A stretch of DNA of 9,916 nt from Bacteroidota bacterium (GCA_008081305.1 VMCP01000206.1:1-9916), one strand, 5' to 3'; shown: positions 1 through 7,444, counted from the first letter of the stretch. A program made the numbers and translations. The notes: generated from the sequence alone by a model not told the origin.

Positions 1-902
1 ATAAAAAATCCTCCTTTGAGGCCATTTCATACGGGAAAAAGCTTGCCAGCGAAATGGGATCCGAGTGTATAGCAGTCACCCTATCTAATATTGATGCTAC
101 TGATGACCTTGGCATTTACGGTGCCGACAGAGTGGTTAACCTTGATGCAGGCGACACGTTTACAGCCGACGCAACAACATCTAAGGTTGCTGAAGCGTGT
201 AAACAACTCAATGCGAGCGTGGTGGTACTATCTAACACCTACACAGGTAAATCTATGAGTCCTGGGATTTCAGTTGCCCTTGGAGCCTCAGTCGCAAGTA
301 ATGTGATTTCTCACCCAGATTTAAGCAATGGTTTCTCTGTAAAGCGTGGCGTATTTTCTGGAAAAGGTTTTGCTCATACGTCCTTGAAAAGATCCGTTAA
401 AGTACTTGCCCTTACACCGAATACCTTTGACCTCGATAATAGTGGAAATACAGCAAGCATAGAAAAGTTAAATATTGAGGGGAAAAGTTCCAAAATTGAA
501 ATTACAAAAACAGATAAAGTGACTGGCCAAGTTCCATTAACAGAAGCAGAAATTGTTGTTTCAGCAGGAAGAGGAATGAAAGGGCCTGAAAATTGGAATC
601 TGGTTGAAGATCTCGCAACTAAAATGGGAGCCGCAACTGCTTGTTCTAAGCCGGTAAGCGATATGGGTTGGAGACCACACGCTGAACACGTTGGGCAAAC
701 AGGAATCACGATCAAGCCAAATTTATACATCGCTATAGGTATTTCTGGCGCTATTCAACACCTTGCTGGGGTAAGCTCTAGTAAAACAATTGTAGCAATT
801 AACAAGGATCCTGAGGCCCCGTTCTTCAAAGCCGCAGACTACGGAATTGTTGGTGATGCATTTGAGGTAATACCAACTCTTCTTAACGCTTTGGATAACT
901 AA
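1..902 (+). CDS. etfA: Electron transfer flavoprotein alpha subunit, start missing
   Basis: EtfA pairs with EtfB, binds FAD and carries electrons from acyl-CoA and other dehydrogenases to the respiratory chain; it acts in the cytoplasm. The reading frame is open from base 3 to the TAA at 900-902, and the residues before the ATG at 54 (KKSSFEAISYGKKLASE) already look like the family, so that ATG is internal. About 299 residues are visible and, by comparison with relatives as I remember them, roughly 15 are missing. The N-terminal nucleotide-binding-like domain is followed by the C-terminal FAD domain from about base 558. Its hallmarks are SAGRGMKG, SKPVSDMGWRPHAEHVGQTG, LYIAIGISGAIQHLAG, AINKDPEAPFFKAADYGIVGD. 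These are the classic FAD-binding segments and all look intact. etfB is expected just upstream. The next gene starts 1 bp after the stop, so the two are probably co-transcribed. Confidence 0.96.
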   Translation, partial: KKSSFEAISYGKKLASEMGSECIAVTLSNIDATDDLGIYGADRVVNLDAGDTFTADATTSKVAEACKQLNASVVVLSNTYTGKSMSPGISVALGASVASNVISHPDLSNGFSVKRGVFSGKGFAHTSLKRSVKVLALTPNTFDLDNSGNTASIEKLNIEGKSSKIEITKTDKVTGQVPLTEAEIVVSAGRGMKGPENWNLVEDLATKMGAATACSKPVSDMGWRPHAEHVGQTGITIKPNLYIAIGISGAIQHLAGVSSSKTIVAINKDPEAPFFKAADYGIVGDAFEVIPTLLNALDN

Positions 903-903
903 T

Positions 904-1521
904 ATGACACGTAGGGTTGAAGTCTTTATTAAGAATATTTTACCTGCACATTCTCATGGTGCATACACCTTAGTATTGCACAACCCTTCATCCAAAATTC
1001 AACTTCCCGTACTTATCGGCTCAATCGAAGCTCAGTCCATCGCAATGGAGATGGAAAACATTCAATCGAGTAGACCGCTTACCCATGACTTATTTGTTTC
1101 TGCACTTAAGAAGTTTGAAATTGGCGTAAAAGAAATCTGTGTTGAAAAGCTAGAAGAGGGAATTTATTACTCAACGATATACTTCGTTAAAGATGGTATC
1201 GAGCATTCCATGGATTCAAGAACATCCGATGCCATCGCCTTAGCCATAAAATATAAGTCTCCCATTTTTGTACTTCAAGAAATCATTGATGAGGCGGGAT
1301 ATCACGAAGAAGATATTTCAGAGGAAGAAGAGATGGACGAAACCGAAAATGACGTAGAATCATTTTTCTCCAAACTAAGCGTTGAAGATGAACCGTCAGA
1401 TGATGAGTTTGCCGATCTCAGCACAGAGGACCTCAATCGACTGCTCCAAGAAGCCATTATCGAGGAAGATTATGACCGAGCTGCGAGCATCAGAGATGAG
1501 TTAGCAAAAAGAAAATCATGA
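904..1521 (+). CDS. Bifunctional nuclease (BFN/DUF151) family protein with UVR motif
   Basis: A 205-residue cytoplasmic protein. Residues about 5-130 form the BFN (DUF151) domain, seen in IGSIEAQSIAMEME (38-51), the RPLTHDLF stretch (57-64) and DSRTSDAIALAIKYKSP (104-120). Some family members are reported to have DNase and RNase activity; activity of this one is not shown by the sequence. A strongly acidic linker (about 134-172) follows, then a UvrB/UvrC-type UVR helix-hairpin motif (172-205, LNRLLQEAIIEEDYDRAASIRDEL). This BFN-linker-UVR layout is common in Bacteroidota. The ATG at 904 lies 1 bp after the etfA stop and the gene's TGA overlaps the next ATG, which suggests translational coupling. 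The partner of the UVR motif and the true substrate are unknown; a link to nucleic-acid repair is only an inference. Confidence 0.9.
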   Translation: MTRRVEVFIKNILPAHSHGAYTLVLHNPSSKIQLPVLIGSIEAQSIAMEMENIQSSRPLTHDLFVSALKKFEIGVKEICVEKLEEGIYYSTIYFVKDGIEHSMDSRTSDAIALAIKYKSPIFVLQEIIDEAGYHEEDISEEEEMDETENDVESFFSKLSVEDEPSDDEFADLSTEDLNRLLQEAIIEEDYDRAASIRDELAKRKS

Positions 1522-1982
1522 AGAATACCTTGAAAGCCTTGATTATTGTAATGGGATTCGGTCTCATTTCCAACGTTCAAGCCCAATCCAATACGCTTTC
1601 AACAAAGGACACCCTAGCATGGCAATGCGAGGTAACGGCAGATTTATTGGATGGTGTATGGACATATATTTCCATTCTAAAGAAAAACGAAATAGACAGC
1701 GAAAATTCCGTGTACCTTGCTAGATTAAGTGAGAGCGATACGATGTTCCTTGCTAATGGGAAATTCGGTTATGATATTAAAGCTCTTAGCAAACATAGTA
1801 GAGGACTTTTCGATGTGATTTATGACTCTACCGTAAAGGCTTGTATTCTTCAATTTGATTATACTCCTACCAACGAAAACGACAAACCCGTTCGTCGTTT
1901 TTTTAAAGTCGATAAAATAACCTTAGATTCCTTAGTCATCTCAGAAGGGGATTTATCATTTCATTACAAAAGACGTTCATGA
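1518..1982 (+). CDS. Small exported protein of unknown function, possibly lipocalin-like
   Basis: I do not recognise this 154-residue protein with certainty. It starts with a clear Sec signal peptide: K2 and K6, a hydrophobic core (residues 7-18) and a likely cleavage after A22 in VQA-QS. There is no lipobox, so the product is probably soluble in the periplasm or secreted. The mature part (about 132 residues) looks rich in beta strands: a W-containing first strand (LLDGVWTYISIL, 43-54), FLANGKFGYDI (77-87), VKACILQFDY (106-115), RRFFKVDKITLDSLVIS (126-142) and a final SFHYKRR. This order recalls small lipocalin-like domains of Bacteroidota, but that is a weak resemblance. Two cysteines (C37, C109) could form a disulfide. 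It overlaps both neighbours by 4 bp (ATGA), so it is probably made together with the BFN protein and the aminotransferase. Confidence 0.85.
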   Translation: MKNTLKALIIVMGFGLISNVQAQSNTLSTKDTLAWQCEVTADLLDGVWTYISILKKNEIDSENSVYLARLSESDTMFLANGKFGYDIKALSKHSRGLFDVIYDSTVKACILQFDYTPTNENDKPVRRFFKVDKITLDSLVISEGDLSFHYKRRS

Positions 1983-2809
1983 GTACGGCTTACTTTTACG
2001 GTGGCGAGTGGCACAATCCAGCAAAGTCCTCACCGAGTATGGATTTCAGATCAAGAATCCACCGTTATGGCGATGGTTTTTTTGAAAGTGCAATTTATTT
2101 TAACGGCGCTATTCGGCATGTTCATCACCACGTAGAGCGGATTAAACAAAGTCTTACGTTGTTAAAGATGCCAACTTTACCCGTATCAATTGACGAAATA
2201 ATGCAATTGATTACGGAGAAAATCAATGATGAGAAATGGTCATCGGCGCGAATTAGGCTTTCATTTTTTCGGGAGGCAGAGGGCTTCTACACACCTAAAC
2301 ATGCGCGTACCGAATATTTTATTGAGCTACAACAAGCTGACACACAAGGATACCAATTAAACGAAACAGGACTGACCTTAGGAAACTACAAGGAGTTAAC
2401 AAAAAATGAAAATTACCTAAGTTTACTAAAAACACAGTCGAGTTTACTATATGTGATGGCGGGGATCTTTGCACAGGAAAACAATTGGGATGAGGCGGTT
2501 ATCTTCAATGAAAAAGGTCGCATTTCAGAATGCATATCCAGTAATATTTTTGCATTAATTGGTGACTTCATCGTAACTCCACCCTTATCTGAATATTGTG
2601 TAAATGGTGTGATGCGAAAAGTAGTTATCCAAGCAGCGAAATCCTACGGATATGAAGTACAAGAACGACCCATTTCAGAAATAGAACTCAACTCCGCATC
2701 TGAAATCTTCCTTACCAATGCCACAAAAGGTATTCAATGGGTAATGAGCTATAATGGTAAGCCCTTATTAAACGGAACGGCTAAGGTGCTCAGTACCAAA
2801 ATCGATTAA
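1979..2809 (+). CDS. Class IV PLP-dependent aminotransferase (BCAT / ADC lyase fold)
   Basis: A 276-residue cytoplasmic PLP enzyme of fold type IV. Visible family marks are the N-terminal RIHRYGDGFFESAIYFNG (26-43), the segment HHVERIKQSLTLLKM (50-64), the likely Schiff-base lysine K151 in LLKTQSSLLY, the pyridine-nitrogen glutamate E184 in GRISECISSNIF, the phosphate-binding region TPPLSEYCVNGVMR (200-213) and SEIFLTNATKGI (241-252). Length fits the family. The fold covers branched-chain aminotransferase, D-amino-acid aminotransferase and aminodeoxychorismate lyase (PabC). The length, nearer PabC than the roughly 300 or more residues of IlvE, and the FLTNATKGI ending favour a PabC-like role in folate synthesis. 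The substrate cannot be settled from sequence alone, so no symbol is given. The ATG overlaps the preceding TGA; it is the last gene of the plus-strand run and its stop shares bases with the receptor gene's stop. Confidence 0.9.
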   Translation: MSTAYFYGGEWHNPAKSSPSMDFRSRIHRYGDGFFESAIYFNGAIRHVHHHVERIKQSLTLLKMPTLPVSIDEIMQLITEKINDEKWSSARIRLSFFREAEGFYTPKHARTEYFIELQQADTQGYQLNETGLTLGNYKELTKNENYLSLLKTQSSLLYVMAGIFAQENNWDEAVIFNEKGRISECISSNIFALIGDFIVTPPLSEYCVNGVMRKVVIQAAKSYGYEVQERPISEIELNSASEIFLTNATKGIQWVMSYNGKPLLNGTAKVLSTKID

Positions 2810-4881
2810 TTCCATTTCCAGTTTACACTGAAAAACACACTCCTTGGTTGGACGGGGCCATACACAAAATTACTGTCCCTGTTTTTACCCGAATCAAAAT
2901 CGTGTTGATACGAATTCAACGCATTCTTAACGCCCAGGGTAATCCCAAATAAACCACCCGATTGGGTACGGATGTCACGACGGATAGAACACCCAATTTC
3001 ATGGAATGGATTTGAAATAATAATCTCATCTTCCCTTTGTTCCGGTGCACCCGCAAAATGTGGAACCCACATCGGTCCTGTGTAAATATAATTTAAATCA
3101 AATGTTGAGTTCTTGGTCACAGACCAATTAAGTCTAGCAAAACCGTACAGATTTGGTGTTCGAATAAAAGACCGCATAGGCTTTACTGCATCCATCCAAA
3201 TTACAGGATTTACGTACAAACTCCGTTGAGCTGTGAACCCGGCCTCCCATTGAACTTTCCCATAGTAATTCAATCTACTCTCGACAGTAATTCCCTGCAC
3301 AAATGCGCCTTGTCCGTTCACCTTTAAAAATCTTTCCCCAAACATATCCTCACCCACAGAACGCAAATAAAACGCGCGATCCAATTTGGTATGAAATAAG
3401 TCAAGGGTAAAACCAAAAATCACATTTCTTAACGGCTTATCGTAATTCCAACTTAAGCCCCAAGAAGAAGAAATTTCAGGCAGCAGATTATTCGCCAACC
3501 CAATACGAGAAATCCCTCCACCTGCAAATGCTATATGCATATCCGTATCAAAAGCTTGAGGGGCCCTAAAACCGGTACCATAGCTTAACCTAAATTGCGA
3601 ATTTATACTATGTTTATGGAGCAATGCTATTCTAGGGCTTAACCTGGGTCTCGACATAAAATTATGAAAATCCAATCGAGTACCCGTAAGTAACATCCAG
3701 GAAGGCTTGATTGTCCAATCGCTTTGTACAAAAATGCCCCAATTACGACTCGTTTGATCAATTAAATACCGATAAGCTTTGATTTCATCGTATACATCTT
3801 CCCATAAAAATTCTGTTCCTAGAGTCAAAGTATGAGTACCCAATTTCCCCGAATTCTTTAAATCCCACTGAGTGCCTACTTGAGAGGACCTAACCAAGGA
3901 ATTGCCTCTAGGTAAGGGGTCCAAGTATCTTATCAATTCTGACAGTGAATCTGGTCGCACCCCTGTAAAGTGTCTTCTATTGGTAATTTGTGAAGCGCTG
4001 TAAATGGAGATTACGCTTTTTTCTGGACGAATAGCGTAACGGTAATCTAATGTGGCCATCCACACATCTTGATATCGTTCTTCACTTTGTCTAGAAACCT
4101 CTGCAGGTATGAATAACATATCCCCTCCGTGCCGATATTCATTTAAAGTAGATACATTTAAATTAATTCGTGACTTATCCGATGGTTTCCAAAATGAGGA
4201 TAATCCAATCGCATATTGCTCTAATCTAGGTAGTTCCGAAAATTGATCTCCATTGGCATCATAATAATCACGTTGTCGGATGTTACCAGTAAGACCAACA
4301 CCCCAGTTTTTATTTTCAGGAACCCATTGCGCTCCGATATTGGTTGAATGATCAAATGTGTTTGAGCCAATCACTTGTGTTCGGTTTGTTACGTCTACTC
4401 CCTTTTTATTGGGATCCTTGAGTAAAATATTCACCGTTCCCCCAATTGCGCTTGAACCATATAACGATGAACCTCCTCCTCGAACAACCTCCATTCGGCT
4501 TATTTGTTCTGTGGGAATTTGCTCTAAGCCATATAAACCCGTAATGGGACTAAAAATGGGTCTACCATTTATTAGAACTTGTGAATATCCACCCATTAGC
4601 CCATTTATTCTCAATTGGGTGTAATTACATGTCTGACAATTACTTTCCACTCGCAAACCGGGCTGAAATCGAGCACCATCTGCAACATTGCATGTATTTA
4701 GTTGATTCAGTGTTTTATTGGAAATAACATCAACTAAAACCGGGGATTCTGTTTTTCTCTTTGCTGTTTTAGTACCTGTGATCACAACCTCCTCTACCCG
4801 ATCAATAGAATCTTGTATCCTTTGCCCGGGCAAGTTCCCACAATAAATAAACAGAAAAAAGATAACGGGGCCGCGATTCAT
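2806..4881 (-). CDS. TonB-dependent outer-membrane receptor
   Basis: A 691-residue TonB-dependent receptor that would take up a scarce ligand (metal complex, haem, cobalamin or similar) across the outer membrane using TonB/ExbBD energy. In order: a short signal peptide (R3, hydrophobic 6-13, cleavage somewhere in 15-20), a TonB-box-like EEVVITGTK (30-38), a plug domain (about 40-157) with QVLINGRPIF and RMEVVRGGGSSLYGSSAIGG, then a beta-barrel rich in aromatic strands. The barrel includes GTGFRAPQAFDTD (435-447) and ends in the strand SVFFSVNWKW. There is no N-terminal CarboxypepD_reg-like domain. The plug carries C64, C82 and C85 (NCQTCNYTQLRINGL), typical of one Bacteroidota receptor group. 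The ATG at 4881 is the only possible start: an in-frame TAA lies 18 bp upstream with no other start codon between. No SusD-like or HmuY-like partner is next to it. The ligand is unknown. Confidence 0.95.
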   Translation of the reverse strand: MNRGPVIFFLFIYCGNLPGQRIQDSIDRVEEVVITGTKTAKRKTESPVLVDVISNKTLNQLNTCNVADGARFQPGLRVESNCQTCNYTQLRINGLMGGYSQVLINGRPIFSPITGLYGLEQIPTEQISRMEVVRGGGSSLYGSSAIGGTVNILLKDPNKKGVDVTNRTQVIGSNTFDHSTNIGAQWVPENKNWGVGLTGNIRQRDYYDANGDQFSELPRLEQYAIGLSSFWKPSDKSRINLNVSTLNEYRHGGDMLFIPAEVSRQSEERYQDVWMATLDYRYAIRPEKSVISIYSASQITNRRHFTGVRPDSLSELIRYLDPLPRGNSLVRSSQVGTQWDLKNSGKLGTHTLTLGTEFLWEDVYDEIKAYRYLIDQTSRNWGIFVQSDWTIKPSWMLLTGTRLDFHNFMSRPRLSPRIALLHKHSINSQFRLSYGTGFRAPQAFDTDMHIAFAGGGISRIGLANNLLPEISSSWGLSWNYDKPLRNVIFGFTLDLFHTKLDRAFYLRSVGEDMFGERFLKVNGQGAFVQGITVESRLNYYGKVQWEAGFTAQRSLYVNPVIWMDAVKPMRSFIRTPNLYGFARLNWSVTKNSTFDLNYIYTGPMWVPHFAGAPEQREDEIIISNPFHEIGCSIRRDIRTQSGGLFGITLGVKNALNSYQHDFDSGKNRDSNFVYGPVQPRSVFFSVNWKWN

Positions 4882-4886
4882 TACAA

Positions 4887-4919
4887 CAAAAATACTTTAT
4901 TCCAACAGCCTCGGCTCAA
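4887..4919 (-). promoter_or_regulatory. Candidate Bacteroidota-type promoter of the receptor gene
   Basis: Read on the minus strand, TATTTTTG at 4894-4887 matches the Bacteroidota -7 consensus TAnnTTTG, and TTG at 4919-4917 lies 22 bp upstream of it, inside the 17-23 bp range described for Flavobacterium promoters. The -7 box ends only 5 bp before the ATG, so transcription from it would give an almost leaderless mRNA. That is unusual and lowers confidence. The spacer holds a small symmetric AGCC-GA-GGCT element. Confidence 0.3.
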
Positions 4920-4936
4920 GACGCATAGTCTTAATC

Positions 4937-4956
4937 TAGTCATTTATCGATGACTA
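4937..4956. repeat. Inverted repeat, 7-bp arms, before the receptor gene
   Basis: The arms TAGTCAT (4937-4943) and ATGACTA (4950-4956) are perfectly complementary around a 6-base loop. A related ATAGTC at 4925-4930 also pairs with GACTAT at 4952-4957. The repeat lies 13 bp after the stop of the small membrane-protein gene and about 56-75 bp upstream of the receptor ATG. It has no long T-run after it on either strand, so it looks more like an operator or weak processing hairpin than a strong terminator. Confidence 0.5.
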
Positions 4957-4969
4957 TTCTGGCGTCAAC

Positions 4970-5149
4970 CTATATCTTTCGCTTTTTGTATAGATATATC
5001 GCAGTAAGCGGTAAAAAAACAATCGCTGCTGAAAAGAGACCCGTGAACAATAACACATTCGCCCCTTGCAAATGCAATAACTTAAAGAGCACACTCAATA
5101 TAAAAATAGAGGCGGCGAAGGTGCCCGAAATATATACGGCTTTGCGCAT
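4970..5149 (-). CDS. Small two-helix membrane protein, GldL_N-like
   Basis: A 59-residue protein with two predicted membrane helices (about residues 5-24 and 31-51) joined by a short loop, and a basic tail KKRKI that should stay in the cytoplasm. The stretch FKLLHLQGANVLLFTGL resembles the FKxxHWPGA pattern found near the N-terminus of GldL and in many small Bacteroidota membrane proteins. That is remembered family knowledge, not a search. I chose the ATG at 5149; a TTG two codons upstream (5155) is also in frame. Neither has a Shine-Dalgarno site. The overlapping plus-strand frame (4950-5198) lacks such a profile and is treated as a shadow. The gene is 53 bp downstream of the glycosyltransferase stop, so it may be a tail gene of that operon or have its own promoter. 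The function is unknown; it has only the helix-pair region of GldL, so a gliding motor role is not implied. Confidence 0.7.
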   Translation of the reverse strand: MRKAVYISGTFAASIFILSVLFKLLHLQGANVLLFTGLFSAAIVFLPLTAIYLYKKRKI

Positions 5150-5202
5150 AGTCAAATTTAAGAAAATATTAATACCACTGGAAAAACAAGTGATTTGAAT
5201 GA

Positions 5203-6342
5203 TTAAACACTGCCGCTGAACAACATATTTACAAGTTTTTCGGCATTTACCTGGTTATCAAACGTCTGATTCAATAAGGTTATACGTTGTTGTTTTTGAT
5301 TCTCATCAAATGACTTTTCAAATGTCGCTTTTATCTGCTCAACTAGTTCAGAAGGTGTTTTTCCAACAAAGCACAAATCTTCAAGGCCTGTCTCCTCAAC
5401 CATAGGTCTATTGGCTACTACGAAACGTCCACGGTATAGTGAATTTAACAGCTTAAGCTTAATACCTGTGGATTGAAATGTGACCAACACATTTGCATGG
5501 GCGTTGCTTATGAGATCAAGAATCTCATCGCTTGGAACATCCGCAATCAATCGAATGTTCGAAAAGGAATCCACCGATTTAATTAAGCTTTTAGGAGGCT
5601 GACTACCGGCAATAACACAAGGTACATTCAAACGTGAAAATACCTCTTTGACAAGAAAATGTGCGGCTCGGTGATTTTCAGGTACCGATAAATTACCGTG
5701 ATATAAAATGTAGTCACCATTTCCCATTTTGCTACTTACTTTATCGTTTGAATGAAAGGCTGGGACATAAGTAGACTTCCCGTACTCTCCCTCGAAGTAA
5801 CGATGTTCCATAGGAGAAATGGCGGCAATGCCTTCTGCAAATTGACCCACTTGCTTTTCATACTCCTTCAGGCGCTTAGCTTCACCTTTGAAGAACAAGG
5901 TCTTCCACCATTTTTCTTCTGCAAGCGCAAGTGCTTCATAATAATCGTGTTCAACGTTGTGTGCACGCACGATTTTTACTTTGTTGGCCAATAGCGGATG
6001 ATTAATGTAAGCCGTTGTATGTAAGCCTTCGAATAAAATCGGGTGACGATCTGCTGATAATCTTTCCAGTAGCTTTTTCGATTCTCTCGAACGCACGATA
6101 TATGGCCTCTTACCCCAAAATGGATTTTTCTTTAATCTCGGGTAATAATGTAACTCTGATACAACCTTCTTGAGTTCATCAGCTGGTTTTTTACCTCCGT
6201 ATAGAAAAACATGAAGTACAACTTCAACATCTAACTCTTTTAGCGCCTTGTACTTGTAATACATATCCGTAGAACCACCGTAATTCGGTGGAAATGGCAA
6301 ATCAAATGCCACGATATGCACTTTTTTAATGGTTGAGGACAT
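5203..6342 (-). CDS. Glycosyltransferase, GT4-like (GT-B fold)
   Basis: A 379-residue cytoplasmic or membrane-associated glycosyltransferase that would move a sugar from a nucleotide donor to an envelope glycan or lipid acceptor. The N-terminal domain begins with a beta strand and a glycine loop (VHIVAFDLPFPPNYGGS, 8-24) and includes RAHNVEHDYYEALA (126-139), a motif known from GT4 proteins. The C-terminal donor domain shows YILYHGNLSVPEN (211-223), CVIAGSQPP (242-250), IRLIADVPSDEI (263-274) and TGIKLKLLNSLYRGRFVVAN (292-311), where many GT4 enzymes have their EX7E element; the usual first glutamate is not seen. Sugar and acceptor cannot be deduced. The ATG at 6342 lies inside the end of the upstream glycosyltransferase gene (17-bp overlap), so translation is probably coupled. 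Confidence 0.88.
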   Translation of the reverse strand: MSSTIKKVHIVAFDLPFPPNYGGSTDMYYKYKALKELDVEVVLHVFLYGGKKPADELKKVVSELHYYPRLKKNPFWGKRPYIVRSRESKKLLERLSADRHPILFEGLHTTAYINHPLLANKVKIVRAHNVEHDYYEALALAEEKWWKTLFFKGEAKRLKEYEKQVGQFAEGIAAISPMEHRYFEGEYGKSTYVPAFHSNDKVSSKMGNGDYILYHGNLSVPENHRAAHFLVKEVFSRLNVPCVIAGSQPPKSLIKSVDSFSNIRLIADVPSDEILDLISNAHANVLVTFQSTGIKLKLLNSLYRGRFVVANRPMVEETGLEDLCFVGKTPSELVEQIKATFEKSFDENQKQQRITLLNQTFDNQVNAEKLVNMLFSGSV

Positions 6343-7444
6343 CAGAATATATTTTCAATAGATTCACAGATTCTTTTTCCCAATTCCAAACTTTCTTGGC
6401 TTCGCTACATGAGTGCTTCATACGATTCAGCTCATGACTATTGTCCCAAAGATTATTTAAAACTTTTATAATTTCATGGTCTTCATCTTTCACCAAGGTT
6501 CCAACAGAAAATTCCTGAACCAATTGTCGATATTCAGGAAAGTCATTGATCACGGATGGAAGCTCGGCATGCACGTAATCAAAAAACTTATTATTCAGAG
6601 AAAGACGATAACTTTCCGAAACAGGTTCGGAAACATTATACCCAATAGTCGCCCATTTAGTATAACTCCCTAACTCCTCTGGTCTGATAAAACCAATAAA
6701 ATGAACCCGATTATTTAAGCCAAACTCATTGACCTGCCTTTCTAACTTTTCTTTAATATCACCATCGCCAATGAGCACCAAATCATACGGAATGTACTCC
6801 ATGATACGGATTAAACGTTCAAGTCCACGTGCCTCATTCAGTGCTCCCTGATATAGAATAAATTCCTTGCTTATATTTTCTAATGCCACGGGCTTTGCTC
6901 CATGACTTGATACTTTCTTTTCCTCCGGCATATTACGCACCACATGAATTTCTCTCGCGTATTTATCTTTCATCGACTTAGCGATTTCATTGCCCACGGT
7001 ATACACCTCATCTGCTTCAATCATCACAGATCTCTCCACCAACAACCAAATTTTCTGAATTACTTTTCGCCTCTCAACCTCTGGAACAAAAGGAAACCAT
7101 TCATGAGAATCCACTATCCATTTGATCGCTTTAAAGCGCCTTATCACCCTACCAGCAATGGCCGTATCCAAATCAACAGAGCACAGGATATGTAAATTCT
7201 TGTTCCATAGGAAAAGCAATAACCTTAGGTTGTACTCAAGGTAAAAGAGCTTACCACGAGTAAAAAAACATTGGATTCTATGCTGGTTGAAATTATGATT
7301 TTCAATGGGTCCGGACTCGTTCAAGACACGACCAACCAATGTCACATCAGCTCCTTGTGATGCGAGAAAATCACACGTTCGAATCATTCTCCGATCCCCT
7401 ACCAAATCATTGGTAACAGTACAGTATATTTTTACTCCCTGCAT
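6326..7444 (-). CDS. Glycosyltransferase, GT4 family
   Basis: A 372-residue GT-B-fold glycosyltransferase. The N-terminal domain has the early glycine-containing loop region (VTNDLVGDRRMIRTCDFLASQG, about 10-31), a hydrophobic stretch (66-80) that may touch the membrane, and a DSHEWFP motif (112-118). The C-terminal domain has the donor-site features YQGALNEARGLERLI (198-212), VLIGDGDIKEKLE (223-235), VHFIGFIRPEEL (247-258) and NNKFFDYVHAELPSVINDFPE (284-304). The last is the N-K-x-F-E/D-Y variant of the GT4 EX7E region. The sugar donor and acceptor are unknown; exopolysaccharide, lipopolysaccharide or a glycolipid are all possible. The start at 7444 is 13 bp inside the end of recQ, and its stop lies within the next glycosyltransferase gene, so all three are probably translated in series. 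Confidence 0.92.
   Translation of the reverse strand: MQGVKIYCTVTNDLVGDRRMIRTCDFLASQGADVTLVGRVLNESGPIENHNFNQHRIQCFFTRGKLFYLEYNLRLLLFLWNKNLHILCSVDLDTAIAGRVIRRFKAIKWIVDSHEWFPFVPEVERRKVIQKIWLLVERSVMIEADEVYTVGNEIAKSMKDKYAREIHVVRNMPEEKKVSSHGAKPVALENISKEFILYQGALNEARGLERLIRIMEYIPYDLVLIGDGDIKEKLERQVNEFGLNNRVHFIGFIRPEELGSYTKWATIGYNVSEPVSESYRLSLNNKFFDYVHAELPSVINDFPEYRQLVQEFSVGTLVKDEDHEIIKVLNNLWDNSHELNRMKHSCSEAKKVWNWEKESVNLLKIYSDVLNH

Noticed and set aside
374..730. Antisense open frame of 118 codons within etfA
   Set aside because: It lies wholly opposite conserved EtfA FAD-domain sequence and shows no domain or start signal of its own.
4838..4842. Lipoprotein signal at C14 of the TonB-dependent receptor
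   Set aside because: The residues before it (FIY) do not form a lipobox, and TonB-dependent receptors are integral barrels.
5153..5160. TAAATTTG just before the small membrane-protein start, a match to TAnnTTTG
   Set aside because: The nearest upstream TTG on the minus strand is 26 bp away, outside the usual spacing, and the box is 3 bp from the ATG. In AT-rich DNA this can arise by chance.
4950..5198. Plus-strand open frame of 82 codons opposite the small membrane protein
   Set aside because: Its product is a basic mixture with no hydrophobic or domain pattern, while the minus-strand frame gives two clean membrane helices with a family-like loop. Both cannot easily be real.
5161..5202. Possible terminator after the glycosyltransferase run (CACT-n9-AGTG on the minus strand)
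   Set aside because: The stem is only 4 bp with a 9-base loop and no clean T-run directly after it.
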